Positions 27,081 through 35,276 of a DNA stretch of 64,000 bases are shown in pieces; the stretch's first letter is position 1; every line of letters starts with the position of its first letter. Made by a program: the position numbers and the translations under genes. The notes beneath the pieces are model-generated. The model was not told where the DNA came from, did no database searches, and saw only the letters and a list, made by a program, of their open reading frames with translations. Origin of the DNA: Enterocloster bolteae (GTDB lineage Bacteria > Bacillota > Clostridia > Lachnospirales > Lachnospiraceae); assembly GCF_002234575.2 (NCBI RefSeq), contig NZ_CP022464.2:4588001-4652000 (forward strand). The letters run 5' to 3'.

Positions 27081-28028
27081 TCACTGCCACCCGTCTATCT
27101 CAAACTCGTGGAGGTTATCCCTCGTAATCATGGTGCTGGGCATGCTTATGTATTTCTCCACCGGCTCCCCGTCCAGGTATCGGTATGCGGTCTCAGCCGC
27201 CTTCCTTCCTATGGACCTTGGGCTCTGGGCGCTGGTTCCTGTCACATAGCCCACATCCAGGATTGCCTTGAAATCCGGAGAGCCGTCGATTCCGTAAATC
27301 AGGACGCCCTCCTCCCTCCTGGCCTGCTGCAGGGCTGCCAGAGCCCCCAGTGCCGTGGGGTCATTGCCTCCCAAAATCACGTCAAAGCTGATGTCACGGC
27401 GCAGCAGGTCGGCCATCACATGGGATGACACCTCAATCTCGCCTGCCGCAGCTTCCCTGTATACCACCTGGTAATTGTGATTGTCCGCTATGGTGTCCAG
27501 AAATCCCTGTTCCCGGTTGGTAATGGAGGTCTGTATAGGGTTGTCAAGGATGACAATTTTAGCCTCGTCCTTTCGTTTCATCATATCCAGGGCGCAGAGC
27601 TGGCCCGCCTGGTAATTGTCCGTTTCAATAATGGAAATTACGGAGTCCCGGTCCTTCACCACCGTATCCACATTGATGATGCCGACTCCCGCCTCTCTGC
27701 ACGCATCCAGGGCCGGCTGTACCTTTTCCCAGTCCACGGGATTTAAAAACAGCATCTGGATGCCCTCGTCTATCATTTCCTGAATCTGTTCATTCTGCTT
27801 TTCCTGGTCCTGAAGGGGATCCCGGGTAAGCAGGATATCGCCGTTGGCTTCCACCACCTCTTCAATCCCCTCATTGAGTACATCAAAATACGGATTATTC
27901 CTGGTCATATAGGTGGCCCCGAACAGCCTGGCCTCATGCTGGCGCCCGCTTGCATCCCCATGGCCGCAGCCCCCCAGCAGGAGCATGGCGCCCGCTGTCA
28001 GGATTAACAGACCTGTCCCTATCTTCAT
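27081..28028 (-). CDS. Ribose-type substrate-binding lipoprotein of the sensor cluster
   Basis: This 315-residue lipoprotein (lipobox LLLGGC, Cys near residue 21) has the periplasmic-binding-protein I fold (Peripl_BP_4). It resembles the importer's own binding protein at 30840-31958: NPYFDVLNEGIEE, MLFLNPVDWEKV, VILGGNDPTALGALAA and the shared C-terminal DGWQ. Its position directly before the kinase and response regulator suggests it senses the same sugar rather than importing it. Confidence 0.9.
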   Translation of the reverse strand: MKIGTGLLILTAGAMLLLGGCGHGDASGRQHEARLFGATYMTRNNPYFDVLNEGIEEVVEANGDILLTRDPLQDQEKQNEQIQEMIDEGIQMLFLNPVDWEKVQPALDACREAGVGIINVDTVVKDRDSVISIIETDNYQAGQLCALDMMKRKDEAKIVILDNPIQTSITNREQGFLDTIADNHNYQVVYREAAAGEIEVSSHVMADLLRRDISFDVILGGNDPTALGALAALQQARREEGVLIYGIDGSPDFKAILDVGYVTGTSAQSPRSIGRKAAETAYRYLDGEPVEKYISMPSTMITRDNLHEFEIDGWQ

Positions 28029-28061
28029 CTGGTTCCCGCCTCCCTATTCTTGGCTTAACTT

Positions 28062-28119
28062 CCCGGCTGCCGGTCATATCCCCGGCTGTCCGGTCATGCC
28101 CCCGGCTGCCCGGTCCTTC
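28062..28119. repeat. Three CCCGGCTG repeats upstream of the sensor cluster
   Basis: Units beginning CCCGGCTG start at 28062, 28081 and 28101 and continue as CCGGTCAT or CCGGTCCT, with periods of 19 and 20 bp. They lie in the 206-bp gap between the permease and sensor lipoprotein genes. Confidence 0.75.
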
Positions 28120-28186
28120 CTCATTATACCTCAAAGATGCAAATCTGTAATATTTCATAGGAACTTTTTATAAAACTTTGGCTTCG

Positions 28187-28220
28187 ACAAAAAGCGCCCC
28201 ACTGCCGTGAAACGCTTTTG
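28187..28220 (-). terminator. Terminator after the ABC permease
   Basis: On the minus strand AAAAGCG and CGCTTTT pair around a 16-nt loop and end in a T run. This suggests that the importer operon mostly ends here and the sensor cluster is expressed by read-through or separately. Confidence 0.65.
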
Positions 28221-28234
28221 CCGTAAACCAGGCT

Positions 28235-29203
28235 CTATTCCGCCTTTTTGTTTCTCAGATAATCCACAAAAACAGCCAGGAGAATAACAGTTCCCTTTAC
28301 CACGTACTGCCAGAAGGAATTTACATTCAGCAGATTCAGTCCGTTGTTCAGCACGCCGATAATCAGGCCGCCTATGATGGTGCCTCCGATTTTACCGGAG
28401 CCGCCTGCCATGGAGGTGCCGCCCACCACAACAGCCGCAATGGCGTCCATCTCGGCTCCGTCTCCTGCCGTCGGCTGGCCGGAATACATACGGGAGGCCA
28501 GAACCACGCCCGCAAGTCCCGCCATGATTCCTGAATAGGTATGTACCAGGAATTTAACCTTGGCTGTGCTGATGCCTGAGAATCTGGCTGCCTGGGAGTT
28601 GCCGCCCACCGCATAGATATGGCGCCCCAGCTTTGTCTTATTCATGATAATGGCCGTGATAACCAGCACCACTGCCAGAAGTATAACCGGAGTGGGGACT
28701 CCGCCCACGTACCCGGCTCCCAAAAACTGCCATTCCTTTGTAACCACACGCACAGGTGAACCGCCTGTATATACATAGGCCAGTCCCTTTGCCACATTCA
28801 TGGTGGCCAGGGTCACGATAAAGGGCGGTATGGTTGTCTTTGATATGACAACGCCGTTAAACATACCCACCACGGTGCCCACCAGCACGCCGCCCAGCAC
28901 GCCTACTGCGATTGGAAGGCCGTAACGGGACACGCAGCCGGCTGCAAAGCAGCCTGAAAGGGCGATGATGGAGCCAACGGACAAATCAATGCCCCCCAGG
29001 ATAATGACCATGGTCATGCCGCAGGCCAGGAACAGGTTGGACGATATCTGTCTCAGCACATTGAATATATTTTTCTGGGTCAGAAAGGAGCCGCTGGTCT
29101 TTGGAAACACGGATAAGAAAATACACAAAATAAGCAGGGCCCCGATGATGCCGATATTATCCTTGAAATATTGTTTTACATTTTTCTGCAATCTGGTTGT
29201 CAT
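28235..29203 (-). CDS. Ribose-type sugar ABC transporter permease
   Basis: This 322-residue membrane protein of the RbsC/BPD_transp_2 family has about eight to ten helices and the motif GGIDLSVGSIIALSG (about residue 70). A GGTSMAGGSGKIGGTIIGG segment near residue 250 is the usual contact with the ATPase. The gene starts 18 bp after the ATPase gene. With the ATPase and binding protein it forms a complete importer. Confidence 0.95.
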   Translation of the reverse strand: MTTRLQKNVKQYFKDNIGIIGALLILCIFLSVFPKTSGSFLTQKNIFNVLRQISSNLFLACGMTMVIILGGIDLSVGSIIALSGCFAAGCVSRYGLPIAVGVLGGVLVGTVVGMFNGVVISKTTIPPFIVTLATMNVAKGLAYVYTGGSPVRVVTKEWQFLGAGYVGGVPTPVILLAVVLVITAIIMNKTKLGRHIYAVGGNSQAARFSGISTAKVKFLVHTYSGIMAGLAGVVLASRMYSGQPTAGDGAEMDAIAAVVVGGTSMAGGSGKIGGTIIGGLIIGVLNNGLNLLNVNSFWQYVVKGTVILLAVFVDYLRNKKAE

Positions 29204-29221
29204 TTGACTTTCCCCCTTTTC

Positions 29222-30709
29222 TTACTTTGCCGCCAGCTTCATGATTTGTTCCTGGGTGACGCATTCCTCATGGCTGAAGCACCCGGTTATCCGGCCGTCG
29301 CACATGACATAGACCCGGTCGCTCATGTTGAGAATTTCAGGCAGTTCTGACGATATCATGATAATGGACACGCCTTTCTTCACCAGCTCATTCATAATTC
29401 CGTATATCTCAGACTTGGCGCCCACGTCCACGCCCCTGGTCGGCTCGTCCAGAATCAGTATCTTGGGGGCGGTGGCCAGCCATCTTCCAATCATTACCTT
29501 CTGCTGGTTGCCTCCGGACAGGTTTCCGATAAGCTGTTCCTGGGACGGGGTCTTGGTATCCATCATCTCGATATACTGCCGGGTAATCTCCTCCTCCTTG
29601 TCCGCATCCACCCATATGCCCTTTATAAAGCTCTTCAGCACCTCAATGGTGGAGTTGAACCGGACGCTCTGAACCTTATACAGTCCCTCCTGTTTCCGGT
29701 CCTCAGGCACCAGGGCAATGCCGAACTTCATGGCATCAATGGGAGATTTGATGGCCGCCTTTTTTCCATCCACGCTGATTTCACCCGTGCAGCCGGGCGT
29801 CAGTCCGAAGATACACTTCATGGTCTCGCTTCTTCCAGCGCCTACCAGCCCTGCAAAACCAATGATTTCCCCCTCACGCAGTTCAAAGCTGGCCCCTTTG
29901 ACCATCTTTCCGTCTGCAATGTTTTCACATTTTAAAACCACCCGTCCGGGCTCCATGTAATCCCTGGTGTAATACTTGGTCAGCTCCCGGCCCACCATCA
30001 TGGCAATGAGATGGTCCCTTGTGGTATCCTTCACCCGCTCGGTGCCAACATAGGTTCCGTCCCTCAGCACAGTAACCCGGTCGCAGATCTGCTCCAGCTC
30101 GTCCATCTTATGGGATATATATATGATTCCCACGCCCTTCTTTGTGAGCTCTCTCATGGTGCTGAACAAAAATTCCACTTCCTTGTCCGATATGGATGAA
30201 GTGGGCTCGTCCATCACAAGAATCCTGGAGTGATAGGAAATGGCCTTGACGATTTCCACCATCTGCTGCTGGGCAATGGTCAGGTCCTTGACCAGCGTCC
30301 CAGCGTCAATGCTCATGTGGTATGTATCCAGCAGCTGCTGGGCTTCCTTTTCCATGGTCTCATGGCTGACCCATAGCCCCTTTGACGGCTCTCTGCCAAG
30401 AAAGATATTTTCCGCCACAGTCATGTGAGGTACCAGTACCAATTCCTGATGGATAATGGAAATTCCGTTGTTGTGAGATGCATTTACCCCGTCAATGGTT
30501 ACCTTTTGTCCGTCAATAAAAATCTCGCCCTCTTCTGCGATGTAGATGCCGCCCAGAACCTTAATCAGCGTGGATTTACCTGCCCCGTTTTCACCGAGCA
30601 ATGCGTGGACCTCGCCGGCCCTCAGTTCCAGGTCCACCCCCTGAAGCGCCTTGACTCCCGGAAATGATTTGTGGATGTTCTTCATTTGAAGCAGAACTGT
30701 TTCACTCAT
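29222..30709 (-). CDS. Ribose-type sugar ABC transporter ATPase (two ATPase domains)
   Basis: This 495-residue protein of the RbsA/MglA type has two nucleotide-binding domains. The first is complete: Walker A GENGAGKST near residue 39 and Walker B ILVMDEPTSS. The second has a degenerate P-loop GLVGAGRSE near residue 291, but a clear LSGGNQQKV signature and LILDEPTRGVD. It energises uptake by the adjacent permease. Confidence 0.97.
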   Translation of the reverse strand: MSETVLLQMKNIHKSFPGVKALQGVDLELRAGEVHALLGENGAGKSTLIKVLGGIYIAEEGEIFIDGQKVTIDGVNASHNNGISIIHQELVLVPHMTVAENIFLGREPSKGLWVSHETMEKEAQQLLDTYHMSIDAGTLVKDLTIAQQQMVEIVKAISYHSRILVMDEPTSSISDKEVEFLFSTMRELTKKGVGIIYISHKMDELEQICDRVTVLRDGTYVGTERVKDTTRDHLIAMMVGRELTKYYTRDYMEPGRVVLKCENIADGKMVKGASFELREGEIIGFAGLVGAGRSETMKCIFGLTPGCTGEISVDGKKAAIKSPIDAMKFGIALVPEDRKQEGLYKVQSVRFNSTIEVLKSFIKGIWVDADKEEEITRQYIEMMDTKTPSQEQLIGNLSGGNQQKVMIGRWLATAPKILILDEPTRGVDVGAKSEIYGIMNELVKKGVSIIMISSELPEILNMSDRVYVMCDGRITGCFSHEECVTQEQIMKLAAK

Positions 30710-30790
30710 AATCTCACCTGCCTGTTCTTCTATTCATATGGTTCCTGACAGAGTTTCCTGCCGTGCTTTTGCGTTTTGAGCCTGTCAGAT

Positions 30791-30828
30791 AAAAAGTGCC
30801 TGGCCCCCGCAGGGGCCCAGCACTTTTC
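30791..30828 (-). terminator. Intra-operon hairpin between binding protein and ATPase genes
   Basis: AAAAGTGCTGGGCCCC on the minus strand pairs almost perfectly with GGGGCCAGGCACTTTT. Its place directly after the binding-protein stop suggests partial termination or mRNA protection, keeping binding protein above transporter levels. Confidence 0.8.
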
Positions 30829-30839
30829 AGACTAATCTC

Positions 30840-31958
30840 TTACTGCCATCCATCTGTGCCATACTTATCTACATTTTCTGATGTAATAAGGAAGGTTTCT
30901 ACCGGATATCTTGATTCTACCTTATCGCCGTTTAAGTATGTATACATGATATTCACTGCGGACTGTGCAATCTTAACAGGAGACTGTGCGCCGCTTCCTT
31001 CTATCAGGGATTCCCCGGAAGCCATCTCTGCCTTGATGTCAGGAGAGCCGTCCACGCCGTAAATCATACAGTCTGTAAGACCGGCTGCGTTGGCTGCTGC
31101 CAGTGCTCCCAGTGCAGTGGGGTCATTGCCTCCGAAAATGGCAACCACATCGCCGTGAGCCTGCAGAAGATCCTCTGCAATACCCATGGAAACTTCCAGA
31201 TTGCCCTTGGCATCCTGCTGTGCAACGATGTTAAAGCCTTTTCCTTCAATTGCATCTAAAAATCCGTTTGTCCTGTCCGTAACAGAGTTCATGGTAGGAG
31301 AATCCAGTACAATGATATCCCCGCCGTCCGGGCATTTCTTTACAAGGTCCTCGCCGCAGACCTTGCCTGCGTTATAGTTATCAGAACCGGTGTAGGAAAT
31401 CAGGTAGGACAAGTCCGCTACCTCTGTATCAAATCCCACGATGGGAATTCCTGCTTCCTTAAGCTGATCCAGGGCCGGAAGGATTCCCTCTGCCTCTGCC
31501 GGATTCATGAACATGGCGTCAATGTTCTGGGAAATCAAATCCTCTACCTGGGTAATCTGAAGAGTGACATCATTGGCGGGATCCACTGCAATCAGCTCGT
31601 CGCCGTTGGCCTCAACCATTTCCCTCATTCTCTTCTCAATGGTGACAAAGAACGGGTTGGTTCCATCCATACAGGTATAACCGAATTTGTAATGCTTGTC
31701 CGGGTCCTTCTTCTTCACATCAGCAGATGCCATATCGGCTGCTGCCGGAGCTGCCGCTTCTGTGGCTTCCTTGCTCTCCTCTGCCTTCTCAGGCTCAGCG
31801 GCCGCCTCCTTGGCTTCCTCTGTGGTCTGGGCCTGGGTTGGCGCCTCGGTGGCTGCTGCCGTTGTCTGGGAGTCCCCGCTGCTGCACCCTGCCAGGGCAG
31901 AACCTGCCATTGCTGCGCACATCATTACCGCCAACAGCTTCTTAGTACTTTTTTTCAT
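30840..31958 (-). CDS. Ribose-type sugar ABC transporter substrate-binding lipoprotein
   Basis: This 372-residue lipoprotein (lipobox ALAGC, about residue 24) has an Ala/Glu/Thr-rich linker (residues 28-80) and a periplasmic-binding-protein I domain: YTCMDGTNPFFVTIEK, AMFMNPAEAEG, AIFGGNDPTALGALAA, and C-terminal DGWQ. It shares several segments with the sensor lipoprotein at 27081-28028. AAAGGAGG precedes the ATG, and an inverted repeat shared with the kinase promoter lies 100 bp upstream. The ligand is probably a pentose or hexose. Confidence 0.95.
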   Translation of the reverse strand: MKKSTKKLLAVMMCAAMAGSALAGCSSGDSQTTAAATEAPTQAQTTEEAKEAAAEPEKAEESKEATEAAAPAAADMASADVKKKDPDKHYKFGYTCMDGTNPFFVTIEKRMREMVEANGDELIAVDPANDVTLQITQVEDLISQNIDAMFMNPAEAEGILPALDQLKEAGIPIVGFDTEVADLSYLISYTGSDNYNAGKVCGEDLVKKCPDGGDIIVLDSPTMNSVTDRTNGFLDAIEGKGFNIVAQQDAKGNLEVSMGIAEDLLQAHGDVVAIFGGNDPTALGALAAANAAGLTDCMIYGVDGSPDIKAEMASGESLIEGSGAQSPVKIAQSAVNIMYTYLNGDKVESRYPVETFLITSENVDKYGTDGWQ

Positions 31959-32057
31959 AAGTTACCTCCTTTTGCAAAATGTTTTGTTGTTTTTGCTGTA
32001 ATCAAATCTTATCACGCTTTTCTTTTTAACACATGTGCACAATGTAATCATTTTCAT

Positions 32058-32071
32058 ATGACATTTGTCAT
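32058..32071 (-). promoter_or_regulatory. Candidate operator before the binding-protein gene
   Basis: ATGACATTTGTCAT is an inverted repeat (ATGACA, 2-bp centre, TGTCAT) found 100 bp upstream of the binding-protein start. The identical 14 bp occurs before the kinase gene at 35062-35075. It is a plausible site for the response regulator or another sugar regulator. Confidence 0.65.
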
Positions 32072-32119
32072 ATTTTTCATCATCACTTTTGCCCTTTCCC
32101 GTTCAGCCGCCGCAAATTT

Positions 32120-32812
32120 TCATCGTTTTGCACAACTGCCCGCCGGGGGATACTCATTGCACAGCAGACGGAAGGGCGGCTCATCCTCCTCTATAACCGG
32201 AAAACGGCCTGCCGGCAGATAGAACCGGTTGTCCCGGTTATCGTCATTACACATGGATACCTCGCCCAACAGAACCGGCCCTGTGCCCGGCTCCAAATGG
32301 AAGTCGTGATACAGATAAGGCTGGATGGTAATGCTCTCTCCGGGACACAGCCGTATCTGCGTTCCCGCGGGAACCGTGTACTCCCGCCCGTCACTGTGTA
32401 TCCGCACATCTGTGTCAGCCAGCTCCTCCCTGCCGGCATTATATACGCCTATGAGCACATTTCCTCCTCCCCTGTTGATGATATCCTCCATCTTATTCCA
32501 GTGGAAATGCATGGCCGCAGACTGTCCTTCCTTCATGTACAGCAGCTTTTCCGCATAGGGTTTCGTGTACTTATCCATGGACACATTGCCGTTTCTCAGG
32601 GTGATGAGGGAGAATCCCACCTTGTCAAAATCCCCCATCCCAAAATCCGTGATATCCCATCCCAGCATGTTGTCCCTGACCTCATCGTATTCATGGCCCT
32701 TTTCGTTCCATTCTTCCGGTGTAAAATAACAGAACGGGGGCAGTTTAAAGGAGCATCTGTCAATCATCTTTTCCATGTCCCTCAATGCCCTGTTGATTTC
32801 TGAACGTTTCAT
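32120..32812 (-). CDS. D-lyxose ketol-isomerase family protein
   Basis: This 230-residue cupin-fold isomerase belongs to the D-lyxose isomerase family, whose members interconvert D-lyxose/D-xylulose and D-mannose/D-fructose. The metal site is visible as HFHWNKMEDI (about residue 101: His, His, Glu) with a further His in YLYHDFHLE (about residue 168). AAAGGAGG precedes the ATG. Located between the aldolase and importer genes, it probably converts the imported aldose to a ketose for the kinase. Confidence 0.88.
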   Translation of the reverse strand: MKRSEINRALRDMEKMIDRCSFKLPPFCYFTPEEWNEKGHEYDEVRDNMLGWDITDFGMGDFDKVGFSLITLRNGNVSMDKYTKPYAEKLLYMKEGQSAAMHFHWNKMEDIINRGGGNVLIGVYNAGREELADTDVRIHSDGREYTVPAGTQIRLCPGESITIQPYLYHDFHLEPGTGPVLLGEVSMCNDDNRDNRFYLPAGRFPVIEEDEPPFRLLCNEYPPAGSCAKR

Positions 32813-32833
32813 GGCTTTTCCTCCTTTGCCGAC

Positions 32834-33694
32834 TTACTCCAGATGGGAGAACACCCTGATTGTGTGGAGCACATCCTCCTTCATGGCCTGGACCGCCCAC
32901 TGGGTTACATCGTGGAAAAATACATATTCTTCGGCTGCCCTGCATTTTTCCTTTACATACATGCCGCCCGCCTTGGCAAGGTACGTGTAGTAATTAATTT
33001 TCCTGACCCCGTTGGCAATACATTTCTTAAAATCCTCGTCGCTGACCCCGGATCCGCCGTGCATCACGATGGGAATGCCGATGCTTTCCCGTATCCTGCG
33101 TATCCTGTCAAAATCCAGCTTTGGCGTGGTCAGATACAGCCCGTGCACGGTGCCGAATGAGCAGGCCAGGGCGTCTATCCCGGTAAGCCCGGTGAAAGCC
33201 CGTGCCTGTTCCGGGTCCGTATAGCAGCTCTCCACAGCTTCCCCTTCTTCGCCTTCTCCCACGCTTGAGAATTCCTGCCTTCCCATGGCTCCTATCTCAG
33301 CCTCCACGGAAGCGCCCCAGTCTCCGGCCATTTCCACCGCAATCCTTGTGTTTGCCGCATTTTCCTCAAAGGGCAGAACGGAGCCGTCATACATCACTGA
33401 GGTGAAGCCCATTTCCAGGGCTTCCCTGAGGATTTCCAGCTTATCGCCGTGGTCCAGATGGACGCATACAGGCACAGAGGATTTCTCTGCCATCATCACC
33501 ATCACCGGCCCGATGACCTTAAGAGGGATAATGGACTCATGGACCGGCGCAAACTGCAGGATAACCGGCTGTCCCAGCTCCTCAGCCGCCCCTAATACGG
33601 CCTGAATCCCCTCCAGAGATGTGATGTTGAAGGCGCCGACTGCTATTTTTTTTGCATCTGCCAGGTCTAAAACTGCTTTCATTGAAACTAACAT
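32834..33694 (-). CDS. Class II fructose-bisphosphate aldolase family protein
   Basis: This 286-residue Zn-dependent aldolase belongs to the FbaA/GatY/KbaY superfamily. The metal-binding His pair is in VCVHLDHGDKL (about residue 81), and VMHGGSGVSDEDF (about residue 205) is the conserved substrate loop. AAAGGAGA lies 9 nt upstream of the ATG at 33694. It likely cleaves the ketose phosphate made by the upstream kinase into two trioses. Which bisphosphate it uses cannot be decided. Confidence 0.87.
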   Translation of the reverse strand: MLVSMKAVLDLADAKKIAVGAFNITSLEGIQAVLGAAEELGQPVILQFAPVHESIIPLKVIGPVMVMMAEKSSVPVCVHLDHGDKLEILREALEMGFTSVMYDGSVLPFEENAANTRIAVEMAGDWGASVEAEIGAMGRQEFSSVGEGEEGEAVESCYTDPEQARAFTGLTGIDALACSFGTVHGLYLTTPKLDFDRIRRIRESIGIPIVMHGGSGVSDEDFKKCIANGVRKINYYTYLAKAGGMYVKEKCRAAEEYVFFHDVTQWAVQAMKEDVLHTIRVFSHLE

Positions 33695-33842
33695 GTTATA
33701 TATTCTCCTTTCTTCCAGCCTGGGCCGGGACATACAATGAAATATATTCCTTAGTAATGCTTCTTCTGCCTCTTACGGAGGAAGCCGCGTTTTCCCTATG
33801 CGGCATTCCTTTTGTTTGGCCGCAAAGATGGTTTTTTTTATG

Positions 33843-34973
33843 TCACGGATGGATGATGTTCTGCTTCTCCCATCCAGCTTCCATCTTCTGCCTCAGCTCC
33901 TCAAAGGACAGCAGGCCGCTCAGGGCATCGTAGGCCGTGACGCAGGACGCACCCGTGGCAGCTGCCAGACGGATGCATTCAAGGGGCCCGCAGCCGTCCA
34001 GCATTGCCTTTATGAAGGCGGCTATGCTGGTATCCCCTGCCCCTGTTCCTGACAGGATGCAGTCCGGCACATAGCTGTCCTCAAAATAGCTGATATCATT
34101 CCATCCTGTAAATTCCGGCAGGAATTTCCTCCATACCGGCTCAGGTGCGGTCTTCAGATACATGCCGGCTGCCCCGCATTTCAGGAGAACGCATCTGGTC
34201 CCCATGGACAGCGCTCTGGCAGCCAAAGGCTTAACATCCTCCTCCAGGGATAATATGCCTGTGACATCCTCGCCACCTGCCTTCTCCTGCCATTTGCAGT
34301 ACAGAGGACGGTCCAGCATGTATCCCAGCTCCTCAATGCTTGGCACGAAGAAATCCACATAGGGCAGCACCCGCTCCAGTATCCTTGCCCAGTCCATGCC
34401 TGCTGCCTCAGAATCCGGGTCCACCGCCACCAGGTCCAGGGACGTGGTAAGCCCCATGGATTTTACCTTCTTAAAAAGCCGTACCAGCTCCTCCCCCTCA
34501 TCCAGATAAAACCTTCGCATAATGGGAGGATAACCAAAATGAAAATGTGATGCCTCCCCTACTTTTTCAAAGTCCACGTCCCCGCAGCCAAAGGTATCAT
34601 TGCAGCCCGGATCGTGAAGAAAAAAACGGTCCAGTCCCTTGGGCGCCAGTACAATGGTATAGGACGTATTCTCACCAGGAACCTGGCTGATGCAGGTCTC
34701 ACAGCCATGTGCGCTTATCATGTCCTTCAGTGCATTGCCAAAATAATCATCCCCTATTTTGGCCATCAGAACCACGTCTGCACCCAGACGTTTAAGACCC
34801 AGGCCTGTGTTGGAAACAGCTCCTCCTGTACACATCATGGCTTTTCCCACCTTAAGCAGCTTTCCCGGCTGAAACAGTTCAGAGAGCTTCTGCTTCCCGC
34901 TGTTTTGGAAAACCGGCGTAATGTCCAGGGAAATATGCCCGGCCACCGCTACCTTTTTATTTCCTTCTTCCAT
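33843..34973 (-). CDS. PfkB-family carbohydrate kinase
   Basis: This 376-residue ribokinase-fold kinase has the N-terminal AVAGHISLDITP strand, the substrate loop GGAVSNTGLGLKRLGA and the catalytic motif SGTGAGDTSIAAF (about residue 322) with the base Asp. The start at 34973 has GGGGGA upstream. It is the first gene of the minus-strand sugar operon, behind a promoter at 34997-35025 and the repeated operator. It is longer than fructokinases of about 310 residues. The substrate is inferred only from context: a ketose or ketose phosphate. Confidence 0.88.
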   Translation of the reverse strand: MEEGNKKVAVAGHISLDITPVFQNSGKQKLSELFQPGKLLKVGKAMMCTGGAVSNTGLGLKRLGADVVLMAKIGDDYFGNALKDMISAHGCETCISQVPGENTSYTIVLAPKGLDRFFLHDPGCNDTFGCGDVDFEKVGEASHFHFGYPPIMRRFYLDEGEELVRLFKKVKSMGLTTSLDLVAVDPDSEAAGMDWARILERVLPYVDFFVPSIEELGYMLDRPLYCKWQEKAGGEDVTGILSLEEDVKPLAARALSMGTRCVLLKCGAAGMYLKTAPEPVWRKFLPEFTGWNDISYFEDSYVPDCILSGTGAGDTSIAAFIKAMLDGCGPLECIRLAAATGASCVTAYDALSGLLSFEELRQKMEAGWEKQNIIHP

Positions 34974-34996
34974 CTTACTTCCCCCTTCCGCACCCA

Positions 34997-35025
34997 ATCA
35001 TAGCAGTTTTCATGAATAAATCCAA
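34997..35025 (-). promoter_or_regulatory. Probable promoter of the sugar operon
   Basis: On the minus strand TTGGAT (complement of 35020-35025) and TATGAT (complement of 34997-35002) are 17 bp apart, some 25 bp before the kinase start codon. The operator-like repeat lies 37 bp upstream of the -35 box, an activator-like position. Confidence 0.55.
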
Positions 35026-35061
35026 TGCTTTGTGTGCAATTATTACATAGGTAATATTTTA

Positions 35062-35075
35062 TATGACATTTGTCA
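35062..35075 (-). promoter_or_regulatory. Candidate operator before the kinase gene
   Basis: This is the second copy of ATGACATTTGTCAT, 89 bp upstream of the kinase start. The two copies agree over ATATGACATTTGTCAT or close to it, with otherwise different flanks. A second palindrome, GTGCATATTGCAC, abuts this copy on its upstream side. Confidence 0.65.
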
Positions 35076-35143
35076 TGTGCATATTGCACAATGCAAAATG
35101 CACTATACAAAAAACAAAAGTAATAAATCGCCGAAAATGCAAA

Positions 35144-35188
35144 AAAGCCCTGAGGGGCCGTGAATATCACGGCGCCCCCAGGGCTTTA
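35144..35188 (-). terminator. Terminator of nptA
   Basis: AAAGCCCTG and CAGGGCTTT with inner CCGTGA/TCACGG arms form a long hairpin about 90 bp beyond the nptA stop. On the minus strand it is followed by TTTTTGC. Confidence 0.75.
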
Positions 35189-35276
35189 AGGTTATTTATT
35201 TAACCCATACATGCAGATTCTAATGGCACTACGGATTCAAGTGGTACTTGCGAATTCTATATTTCGATTACACTGC

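Noticed and set aside
33775..33812. Hairpin GGAATGCCGC/GCGGCTTCC between kinase and aldolase genes as operon terminator
   Set aside because: No T run follows on the minus strand; more likely an mRNA-stability hairpin.
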